This document shows, one piece after another, positions 44,076 to 50,912 of a stretch of 64,000 nucleotides of DNA. Under the pieces are notes generated by a model. It did no database searches. It was not told where the DNA came from and was given only the letters and a program-made list of their open reading frames with translations. The DNA is taken from positions 16,058 to 80,057 of the forward strand of contig JARYMT010000003.1 in the NCBI GenBank assembly GCA_029906985.1, in the 5' to 3' direction. A program made the position numbers and the translations under genes. Source of the stretch: Microgenomates group bacterium (GTDB taxonomy: Bacteria > Patescibacteriota > Microgenomatia > UBA1406 > GWC2-37-13). Each line of letters begins with the position of its first letter. The stretch's first letter is position 1.

Positions 44076-44482
44076 ATCTCTTTACTGACAATTTTTGTCT
44101 TAACTGATAACTTAGAGGCGATGTTTTTAAGGACTGTTTTAGCTTCATTTTCAGGTAAACCATCGACTTCAAATAAAATTCTCCCAGGTGATACTGAGGC
44201 AACAAAAAAATTAACCTCTCCTTTGCCTGCTCCCATTGTCACTTCTGGTGGTTTTTTTGTATATGGTTTATCAGGAAAAATCCTTATCCAGTATTTGCCA
44301 CTTTTTCTTGTGGCTCGGGCAAAAATTATTCTTGCCGCTTCGATTTCTCTGTCTTTAATCCATCCGGAAGTCATTGCCTTTAATCCATACTTACCAAAAT
44401 TCATTTCATTACCTTTAATTGCCAATCGTCTCCAAACACCTCTAAATTGTTTTCGATATTTTTGTCTTTTTGGGGCTAACAT
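44072..44482 (-). CDS. rplP: 50S ribosomal protein L16
   Basis: MLAPKRQKYRKQFRGVWRR, YGLKAMTSGWIKDREIEAAR and VTMGAGKGEVNFFVASVSPG identify L16. At 136 residues it is complete. It follows rpsC by 2 bases. Confidence 0.97.
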   Translation of the reverse strand: MLAPKRQKYRKQFRGVWRRLAIKGNEMNFGKYGLKAMTSGWIKDREIEAARIIFARATRKSGKYWIRIFPDKPYTKKPPEVTMGAGKGEVNFFVASVSPGRILFEVDGLPENEAKTVLKNIASKLSVKTKIVSKEI

Positions 44483-44484
44483 AA

Positions 44485-45123
44485 TTATTTACAAATCCAA
44501 ACTTTTACTCCAATATAACCTGATCTAGTTAAAGCGGGAAAACGGGCAAAATCAATATCTTCCCTAATAGTTGACGTAGGGATTGTCCCTTGGAAATACT
44601 TCTCCCGGCGAGAAATTTCCGCGCCGGCAATTCGGCCACCCAGTTGGACTTTAACTCCTTTGGCTCCAGCTTCCATCACTCGACTCATCGCGTTGTGAAC
44701 TACTGATCGATGGGGAAAATTTCTTACTAATTTCTCGGCAATTGTTTGGGCGACATAATAAGCATTAAGATAAGGTCTTTTTACCGGTTCGATTTTTAAA
44801 TCAATTTTTATATCTTTATTTTTTTTAGTTATGTTTAATATTTTGGTCACATAATTTTTTATTTCTTCAAGACCTTTTCCTCCTCTACCAATAATCATTC
44901 CTGGTTTTACGGAATAAATAATAATTGTTATTTTTTTTATCGCTCTCTCTATATCTACCTGAGTAACCGAAGCAAAGCTAAATTTTTTCATTAAACCACT
45001 TCTGATTTTTACATCAGATAAAAAAGCCTCACGAAAAGATTTTTTATTAGAAAAAAACCAACGCGAGTTCCAATTGTATAATATTCCCAATCTTAGACCT
45101 TTGGGATTAACTTTTTGACCCAT
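44485..45123 (-). CDS. rpsC: 30S ribosomal protein S3
   Basis: A 30S head protein at the mRNA entry. MGQKVNPKGLRLGILYNWNS and the KH domain VKPGMIIGRGGKGLEEIKNY are clear, with VMEAGAKGVKVQLGGRIAGAE near the C-terminus. At 212 residues it is normal. It overlaps the rplV end by 17 bases. Confidence 0.97.
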   Translation of the reverse strand: MGQKVNPKGLRLGILYNWNSRWFFSNKKSFREAFLSDVKIRSGLMKKFSFASVTQVDIERAIKKITIIIYSVKPGMIIGRGGKGLEEIKNYVTKILNITKKNKDIKIDLKIEPVKRPYLNAYYVAQTIAEKLVRNFPHRSVVHNAMSRVMEAGAKGVKVQLGGRIAGAEISRREKYFQGTIPTSTIREDIDFARFPALTRSGYIGVKVWICK

Positions 45124-45547
45124 GTTTTTTATTTTTCGGTAATTTAATTTCTAATTTTTTATTAGCCTTTGCTACTTTGGTTTGAATTGCTTTGTCTTGA
45201 TTAGTCTTCGGTGTCTCTTCGCCTTCTAAAATTACTCTTATATGAGACAACCGATGAACAAAGGGCTTGACCCCTCCTCTTCCTCCTGCTCGATATCTTT
45301 TTAATCGACTTCCTTCTTCTATTGTCAAAAGTTTAAATTTTAATAAATTTTCATTTATTTTAGAATTGTTTTTAGCATTGTCAACTGCTGATTTAATAGC
45401 TTTATATAAAAACTGAGCACTTTTTTTATTGGAATAATAAAGCTTTGTCAATGCTTCAACTGGTTTTAGTTTTTTTATTTCTGGCAATAAAAACCTTAGT
45501 TTTTTTGGCGATATTTTTAAATTTTTGATATAAGCTTTGAATTCCAT
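45107..45547 (-). CDS. rplV: 50S ribosomal protein L22
   Basis: Lines the exit tunnel. YIKNLKISPKKLRFLLPEIK and RYRAGGRGGVKPFVHRLSHI (the tunnel loop) with VILEGEE are diagnostic. A charged C-terminal extension of about 30 residues (TNQDKAIQTKVAKANKKLEI) overlaps rpsC. It directly follows rplB because rpsS has moved away. Confidence 0.96.
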   Translation of the reverse strand: MEFKAYIKNLKISPKKLRFLLPEIKKLKPVEALTKLYYSNKKSAQFLYKAIKSAVDNAKNNSKINENLLKFKLLTIEEGSRLKRYRAGGRGGVKPFVHRLSHIRVILEGEETPKTNQDKAIQTKVAKANKKLEIKLPKNKKHGSKS

Positions 45548-45549
45548 AA

Positions 45550-46323
45550 TTATTTTCTTCTTTTAACAATTAATTTATTGCTCCATTTCTTGTGTTTTCT
45601 TGTTTTTTTCCCACGGGCCGGCTTTCCCCAAGGAGTTTTTGGATGCATCCCCTCTCCTACCCGTCCCTCTCCTCCACCATGAGGGTGGCTGCGGGGATTT
45701 TGGGCCGTCCCCCTGACGGTCGGTCGAATTCCCATCAAAATTTTTCGACCAGCCTTCCCTATAATTTTTTCTTTATATTCAACATTGCCAACCATACCAA
45801 TAGTAGCATAACAATCACCCAAAAATCTTCTTGTTTCACCTGACGGCAGTTTTAAAAGGACATATTTATCTTCTTTACCGATAATTGTCGCCGCCGAACC
45901 GGCGCCTCTGATTATTTTTCCTCCTTGACCGGGATAAATTTCAACATTATGGACTTGAATCCCGATGGGAATATTCTTTAAAGGCAAAGCATTACCAACT
46001 TTAATATCAACATTATCACCGGAAATAATTTTACTGCCTATTTTTAAATCTTTCGGATGAATAATATATCTTTTTTCTTTGTCTTTATATTCAATTAAAG
46101 CAATATTGGCGTTTCTGTTTGGATCGTACTCCACCCTGATTACTTTTCCTTCGATCCCTTTTTTGTCTCTTTTGAAATCAATAATTCGATAATATCTTTT
46201 TTGCCTTCCTCCTTGATGACGAACGCTCACTTTGCCTTGATTATCTCTGCCTGAATGTTTTTTTAAAATTTTTATCAGGCTTTTCTCCGGTTCTTGTGAT
46301 GGATTTAAGAAAACTTTTTTCAT
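45550..46323 (-). CDS. rplB: 50S ribosomal protein L2
   Basis: Core 50S protein near the peptidyl transferase centre. [40 protein letters not shown] and [14 protein letters not shown] are conserved, including the functional His of HPHGGGEG. At 257 residues it is about 18 shorter than usual at the N-terminus, which starts [16 protein letters not shown] instead of the longer GIKxxxPTTPGRR form. Confidence 0.97.
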   Translation of the reverse strand: MKKVFLNPSQEPEKSLIKILKKHSGRDNQGKVSVRHQGGRQKRYYRIIDFKRDKKGIEGKVIRVEYDPNRNANIALIEYKDKEKRYIIHPKDLKIGSKIISGDNVDIKVGNALPLKNIPIGIQVHNVEIYPGQGGKIIRGAGSAATIIGKEDKYVLLKLPSGETRRFLGDCYATIGMVGNVEYKEKIIGKAGRKILMGIRPTVRGTAQNPRSHPHGGGEGRVGEGMHPKTPWGKPARGKKTRKHKKWSNKLIVKRRK

Positions 46324-46329
46324 AAAATT

Positions 46330-46617
46330 TTAAGCTTGAGGGAATAAATCAATTTTCCCTTCTTTAACTTTTACATATGCGATTCTTTTATCTGGTAATT
46401 TTCTAACTACCATTCGCCTACCTACTTTTCTTCTTTTGCCGAAATGACGAGCGATTCGTACTTTTTCAATTTTAATTTTATATAAAGTTTCTAGGGCTTT
46501 GGTTATTTGGTTTTTATTAGCTTGGGGATTAACTTCAAAAGTATAAATTCCCTTCTTGGTTAAATTAGTGGCTTTTTCTGTCATTACAGCCCCTAAAATT
46601 ATGTTATTTATTTTCAT
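46330..46617 (-). CDS. rplW: 50S ribosomal protein L23
   Basis: The tunnel-exit docking site for trigger factor and SRP. NIILGAVMTEKATNLTKKGI, FEVNPQANKNQITKALETLY and VRIARHFGKRRKVGRRMVVR match L23. At 95 residues it is normal. It overlaps rplD by 14 bases. Confidence 0.96.
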   Translation of the reverse strand: MKINNIILGAVMTEKATNLTKKGIYTFEVNPQANKNQITKALETLYKIKIEKVRIARHFGKRRKVGRRMVVRKLPDKRIAYVKVKEGKIDLFPQA

Positions 46618-47335
46618 TGCTTTTTTTTAATTTATCGATTAAATTATTAATGGCGGTTTTTAAAAACAAAATTTTATCAGCCGCCAAAACTTGATAACTA
46701 TTTAAAGTCTGAACATCGGTTATTTTGACACCGGGAATATTTCTTGAAGCTAAAATTAAATTATTTTTTTCTAATTTTGGCAAAACCAAAAGATTTTTTT
46801 TATCGGCAATTCCGACTTTATCAAAAAAATTAACCATATTTTTTGTTTTGGGTTTAATTTTCAAAAAATCATCAGCCAAGCAAATAATCGCTCCTTCTTC
46901 TAACTTTAAAGTCAATGATCCCAAAAAAACTTTTCTTTTTTGTTTTTTATTGATTTTCAACAAAAAATCTCTTGGTTTTGGTCCGCCGACAACACCACCA
47001 CCTACAAAAATTGGCGCTTTAATGCTGCCGTGTCTAGCTTTACCTGTTCCTTTTTGGCGATAAATTTTTCGAGTTGAACCTGCTACTTCTCCTCTGGTTT
47101 TGGTGGAAACCGTGCCTTGTCGTTGATTGGTTAAATAAACTCTAATATATTGGGCTAAAAGTTTTGGATTAACCTTAATAGAAAAAATTTCCTTTGGTAA
47201 AGATATTTCTTCTAATTCTTCTCCTTGATAATTATAGACTTTAGCTAGTAAAGTTGATTTTTTTTCTTTTTTAACTATTCTTCTTGTTTTTTTAACCACT
47301 TTTTTATTTTTTTGACTTACTCTTGGCATAATCAT
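46604..47335 (-). CDS. rplD: 50S ribosomal protein L4
   Basis: Tunnel protein; in E. coli it also represses its own operon. GTVSTKTRGEVAGSTRKIYR then QKGTGKARHGSIKAPIFVGGG is the conserved loop. A basic N-terminal extension of about 28 residues (SQKNKKVVKKTRRIVKKEKK) precedes the normal start AKVYNYQGEEL. It overlaps the rplC end by 32 bases; a second ATG two codons later is an alternative start. Given the attenuator before rplC, L4 is a candidate regulator. Confidence 0.95.
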   Translation of the reverse strand: MIMPRVSQKNKKVVKKTRRIVKKEKKSTLLAKVYNYQGEELEEISLPKEIFSIKVNPKLLAQYIRVYLTNQRQGTVSTKTRGEVAGSTRKIYRQKGTGKARHGSIKAPIFVGGGVVGGPKPRDFLLKINKKQKRKVFLGSLTLKLEEGAIICLADDFLKIKPKTKNMVNFFDKVGIADKKNLLVLPKLEKNNLILASRNIPGVKITDVQTLNSYQVLAADKILFLKTAINNLIDKLKKSNENK

Positions 47336-48005
47336 TGGTATAAATTTTTAATAAATCACCTTTGGCTCCTGGCAATAGGCCGACAACTGAAAAACCATCT
47401 TCTTTCATATCAAATATCTCTAGGTTTTTAATCATAACCTGGCTCTGACCCATTCTGCCAGCCATTCTTTTTCCTCGATAAACGCGGCCGGGAGTGGTGG
47501 TTTGACCGATCGAACCCGGAGCTCTTTCCCGATCTGATTGTCCATGGGTTCGAGGACCGCCAGCAAAGCGATGTCGTTTGACTACTCCTTGAAAACCTTT
47601 TCCTTTTGATTTACCAACAACGTTGATTCTTTCTCCTTTTTTAAAAATCAACGTCGGCTTAATTTCTTCTCCAACAAAAATTTTCTGTTCACCAAATTGT
47701 AATCCTTGTTTTCCTTTTTCTTCGATAAGTTTTATTTCATCAGAAAATTTATCTAATCTAAATTCTTTTAAAAAACGAAGCGGGGTTTTTATCCCCGCTT
47801 TGTTTATTTTTCCTAAAATTGGTTTTTTAATATTTTTAATTTGCCCAAAACCAACTACCGCTGAAAAATAGCCATTTAATTCAGGCTTTTTGATTTCGAC
47901 AAGGTAACAAGGCGAAGTTTTAATAAAAGAGAGGACGATCCTATCGCCTTGAGAGTTATATCCTTGCCTTTGATCTATTTTTTGTCCTAAAATAAAACCG
48001 CTCAT
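47304..48005 (-). CDS. rplC: 50S ribosomal protein L3
   Basis: One of the first proteins in 50S assembly. MSGFILGQKIDQRQGYNSQG starts the protein; GKGFQGVVKRHRFAGGPRTHG, GSIGQTTTPGRVYRGKRMAG and GVLLP-like VVGLLPGAKGDLL follow. I use this ATG because the in-frame extension upstream runs through the terminator hairpin. It is the first gene after the strong promoter and leader. Confidence 0.96.
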   Translation of the reverse strand: MSGFILGQKIDQRQGYNSQGDRIVLSFIKTSPCYLVEIKKPELNGYFSAVVGFGQIKNIKKPILGKINKAGIKTPLRFLKEFRLDKFSDEIKLIEEKGKQGLQFGEQKIFVGEEIKPTLIFKKGERINVVGKSKGKGFQGVVKRHRFAGGPRTHGQSDRERAPGSIGQTTTPGRVYRGKRMAGRMGQSQVMIKNLEIFDMKEDGFSVVGLLPGAKGDLLKIYTNDYAKSKSKK

Positions 48006-48013
48006 AAATTTTT

Positions 48014-48063
48014 CGAAAAAAATAAGCCCCGGATTGGGGCTTTTTAAAGTCAACCAATCAGGG
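48014..48063 (-). promoter_or_regulatory. Putative transcription attenuator in the rplC leader
   Basis: On the minus strand AAGCCCC, loop AATCC, GGGGCTT and then ATTTTTTT form an intrinsic terminator at 48042-48014, just before the rplC ATG. Upstream, CCCTGATTGG (48063-48054) can pair with CCAATCCGGG (48037-48028) at nine of ten positions, which would destroy the terminator. A further hairpin lies at 48103-48078. This is the arrangement of a terminator/antiterminator switch. Confidence 0.6.
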
Positions 48064-48117
48064 TTTTATTAACTAAAGATTTTTTCCCAAACAAGGAAAA
48101 ATCAACATGTGGATTAC

Positions 48118-48146
48118 ATTATATAATAATGATTTCATTCGGTCAA
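48118..48146 (-). promoter_or_regulatory. Strong promoter of the S10 supercluster
   Basis: On the minus strand TTGACC, a 17-bp spacer and TATAAT form a near-consensus sigma-70 promoter. Transcription would start near 48111 and give a leader of about 105 bases before rplC. Confidence 0.75.
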
Positions 48147-48361
48147 GGAGAAAAAAATTATTAATAATCCTATTTTGATATTTTGCAAAGTTTATAAAAT
48201 TAGTAAATTTTCGCAATGTCTTCGATGCCTATTTTTTAAATTAATAATTATTTTATAAATCATACAATTAAATTATTTAAATCCATTTAATTAGACTGTC
48301 AAATCGGCCGACATTTAACCGCCGCGGTCAACCCTTATGGCGATTGAAAGAAAGAAAATAA
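48147..48361. other. Intergenic region between rpsJ and the S10 promoter
   Basis: 215 bases with no gene seen. Just after the rpsJ stop it holds a GC-rich hairpin (TTAACC, loop GCCGC, GGTCAA at 48315-48331) and the palindrome TCGGCCGA (48304-48311). The hairpin matches the one at 26101-26120 in 17 of 20 positions. It may terminate the tuf-rpsJ transcript, though no T-run follows. Confidence 0.5.
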
Positions 48362-48670
48362 TTACATTTTTACTTCGACCTCAACACCGGCTGGGAGCTC
48401 CAAATGCATAAGAGAATCAATTGTCTGATTAGTAGGATTAATTATATCCAAAAGCCTTTTATGAATTTTTAAGCCAAAATGTTCACGAGCGTCTTTGTCA
48501 GTAAAAGGAGATTTGTTAACAACATAAACTTCTTTTTTTGTCGGCAAAGGAATTGGACCAATGATTGAAGCACCTGTCCTTATTGCCGTATCAGCTAATT
48601 TTTGACAGGTTTCATCAATTAAACGATGATCATAAGACTTTAATCTAATTCTTATTCGACCCTTCGGCAT
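48362..48670 (-). CDS. rpsJ: 30S ribosomal protein S10
   Basis: RIRLKSYDHRLIDETCQKL, GPIPLPTKKEVYVVNKSPF and LMHLELPAGVEVEVKM identify S10 (102 residues); it also corresponds to NusE of antitermination complexes. Here it is separated from rplC by 356 bases with a new promoter, so it belongs to a tuf-rpsJ unit. Confidence 0.97.
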   Translation of the reverse strand: MPKGRIRIRLKSYDHRLIDETCQKLADTAIRTGASIIGPIPLPTKKEVYVVNKSPFTDKDAREHFGLKIHKRLLDIINPTNQTIDSLMHLELPAGVEVEVKM

Positions 48671-48724
48671 ATTAAAGTGCTAAAAAATATATAACAGTTA
48701 TAATCGTTATAATAGTTATAACAA
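48671..48724. repeat. Short 9-bp tandem repeat between tuf and rpsJ
   Basis: Three near-copies of GTTATAAT plus one base (GTTATAATC, GTTATAATA, GTTATAACA) lie just after the tuf stop. They could provide -10-like boxes on either strand or a weak hairpin. No Shine-Dalgarno for rpsJ is seen. Confidence 0.4.
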
Positions 48725-49909
48725 TTATTTTATTATCTTAGTGACAACGCCGGCGCCAACAGTATGACCACCTTCTCGAATTGCGAACTTTAATCCTTCC
48801 TCTAAAGCGACAGGATAAATTAATTTGGCGGTAATTTTAACATTATCGCCCGGCATAACCATTTCTACTCCAGCTGGTAAATTAAGTTCGCCAGTGACAT
48901 CGGTTGTTCTAATATAAAATTGAGGCCGATATCCATTAAAAAATGGCGTGTGCCTTCCTCCTTCTTCTTTGGTTAAGACATAAATCTCTGCTTCAAATTC
49001 GGTATGGGGAGTAACCGAACCAGGTTTAGCCACTACCTGGCCTCTTTCGACATCGGTTTTTTCTATGCCTCTAAGAAGCAAACCGACATTGTCACCAGCT
49101 CTTGCTTCGTCTAAAGTCTTACGGAACATTTCTATTCCAGTAACAACAGTTTTTTTGGTCGGTTTGAGTCCAACTAATTCTACTTCTTCATTGAGTTTTA
49201 AAATTCCTCGACTAACTCTACCAGTAACAACTGTTCCTCTTCCTTGGATGGTAAACACATCCTCGATCGGCATCAAAAAAGGCTGATCAATTGGCCGGAC
49301 TGGTTCGGGAATATATTCGTCAACTGCTTTTAACAATTCTTCAATTGATTTAATTGCTTCTGGATCATCTTGGAGTGCTTTTAAGGCAGAACCCTTAATC
49401 ACTGGGATTTTATCACCGGGAAAATGATATTTTTTTAAAAGATCTCTTACTTCCATTTCCACCAAGTCAAGAATTTCTTTGTCTTGAACCATATCGGTTT
49501 TGTTTAAAAACACAACGATTGCTGGTACATTAACTTGTCCGGCTAAAAGAATATGTTCTCTTGTCTGAGGCATCGGTCCATCTGGTGCAGAAACAACCAA
49601 AATGGCTCCGTCCATTTGAGCTGCTCCAGTAATCATATTCTTGATGTAATCAGCATGCCCCGGAGCGTCGATATGAGCATAATGTCTTTTTTCCGTTTCA
49701 TATTCTGAATGATGAAGATTAATAGTCACTCCTCTTGCTTTTTCTTCAGGAGCTTTATCAATTTCTTCATATTTTAAAAATTTGGCTAAGCCTTTTTTTG
49801 ATAAAACATAATGAATCGCTGAAGTTAAAGTAGTTTTGCCATGATCAACATGACCAATTGTCCCAATATTAAGATGCGGTTTGGTTCTTTTAAAAACACC
49901 TTCTGCCAT
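48725..49909 (-). CDS. tuf: Elongation factor Tu
   Basis: Carries aminoacyl-tRNA to the ribosome. G1 [14 protein letters not shown]3 [12 protein letters not shown]4 NKTD and the switch I region [14 protein letters not shown] are present. Domains 2 and 3 follow ([13 protein letters not shown], and the C-terminal [18 protein letters not shown]). At 394 residues it is complete. rpsL, rpsG and fusA are not upstream, so it is split from the str operon. Confidence 0.98.
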   Translation of the reverse strand: MAEGVFKRTKPHLNIGTIGHVDHGKTTLTSAIHYVLSKKGLAKFLKYEEIDKAPEEKARGVTINLHHSEYETEKRHYAHIDAPGHADYIKNMITGAAQMDGAILVVSAPDGPMPQTREHILLAGQVNVPAIVVFLNKTDMVQDKEILDLVEMEVRDLLKKYHFPGDKIPVIKGSALKALQDDPEAIKSIEELLKAVDEYIPEPVRPIDQPFLMPIEDVFTIQGRGTVVTGRVSRGILKLNEEVELVGLKPTKKTVVTGIEMFRKTLDEARAGDNVGLLLRGIEKTDVERGQVVAKPGSVTPHTEFEAEIYVLTKEEGGRHTPFFNGYRPQFYIRTTDVTGELNLPAGVEMVMPGDNVKITAKLIYPVALEEGLKFAIREGGHTVGAGVVTKIIK

Positions 49910-49954
49910 AAGAAAAAAAATAAACTTTTAAATTTAGACTAATTACCTAAATTA

Positions 49955-49982
49955 ATTATAGTCTAAAAAGAAAAAATTACAA
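49955..49982 (-). promoter_or_regulatory. Probable tuf promoter
   Basis: On the minus strand TTGTAA, a 16-bp spacer and TATAAT give a plausible promoter. The leader would be about 40 bases, unlike the leaderless pattern of many other genes here. Confidence 0.5.
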
Positions 49983-50039
49983 CAGTAGAAAAAATCGTAG
50001 TTGATTTTTTTTCTTTAGTTATCTATCATAAATCTTGGA

Positions 50040-50912
50040 ATGAAAAAAGTCAAGACCTTTTTTTATGTGTTAAAGAATAGTATCTTTCCACAGTCTTCTT
50101 ACTATCATAAATTAAAAAAAACCCCTTTTGTTTTTTCATTAAAATATTTTTTTGCTTTAATGCTTTTTTTAAATTTTGTTTTTTTATTCTTAATTCTACT
50201 TCAAATCAATCTTCAAGCTTTATTGTCATTTAAAAATAGTTTAATTAATAATTTAAATGAATTTCCCAACGACCTAACAATTTCAATTAATCGTGGATCA
50301 TTAATAACGACTTTAAATCGGCCCTATTTTCTTTGGCTTGATAATTTTGGCAAAAAAAATCTTTTTTTGGTGATCGATGAAAGCGCTACCCCAGACAGAA
50401 TTAAGGAATATGGCGCAAATTTTATGCTGACAAAAAAATATTTGGTGATTAATAAAAAGTATTTTTTTTCTTCGACTCCTTTAAGTAATATTAATTTTTC
50501 TATTAATATAAATCGTCAGATGATTCTTTGGTCTTTAGATTTAATCAAAAAATATTGGTTTAAATTGCTAATAACCTTTTTTGTTTTTTCGTTTTTTTTA
50601 TTTTTGTTTATAAGTTTTCTTGTTGGTTTTTTTTATTTAATATTAGCAAGTTTGATCGTCTATTTAACTTTTTTATTAATCTCGATAAAATTGCCCTTTA
50701 AAAAAATATTCCAATTATCTTTACATTCCTCATCCTTGCCTTTGTTAATAAATTATTTTTTTGGTTGGTTGATTTTATTTCCCGGGCTGTTAAAATTTCA
50801 ATTAATCAAAGTTAATCTTTCTCATAGCTTCTTAATCCTGGTTATCATTTTCCTATTAGGATCTGTCTATACTACTTTTTTTGAGAAAAGGCATGCTAAA
50901 ATTAGGAAATGA
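50040..50912 (+). CDS. DUF1189-like polytopic membrane protein
   Basis: The N-terminal FYVLKNSIFPQSSYYHKLKK followed by a TM helix resembles DUF1189 proteins. A soluble, strand-rich loop (about residues 65-165) separates the first TM helix from four or five C-terminal helices. Function unknown. Its stop overlaps the ATG of the helicase-nuclease gene (ATGA). No good Shine-Dalgarno or -10 is seen before the ATG; TATCAT lies 10 bases upstream. Confidence 0.6.
   Translation: MKKVKTFFYVLKNSIFPQSSYYHKLKKTPFVFSLKYFFALMLFLNFVFLFLILLQINLQALLSFKNSLINNLNEFPNDLTISINRGSLITTLNRPYFLWLDNFGKKNLFLVIDESATPDRIKEYGANFMLTKKYLVINKKYFFSSTPLSNINFSININRQMILWSLDLIKKYWFKLLITFFVFSFFLFLFISFLVGFFYLILASLIVYLTFLLISIKLPFKKIFQLSLHSSSLPLLINYFFGWLILFPGLLKFQLIKVNLSHSFLILVIIFLLGSVYTTFFEKRHAKIRK
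50894..50902 (+). promoter_or_regulatory. Extended -10 promoter inside the preceding gene
   Basis: TGCTAAAAT ends 6 bases before the ATG of the helicase-nuclease gene and lies in the last codons of the DUF1189-like gene. Confidence 0.5.

Noticed and set aside
45592-45843. Plus-strand open frame antisense to rplB
   Set aside because: It mirrors the conserved L2 coding sequence; low stop density on the reverse strand explains it.
48006-48053. In-frame upstream extension of rplC
   Set aside because: The extension runs through the terminator hairpin, and the conserved L3 N-terminus begins at MSGFILGQK.
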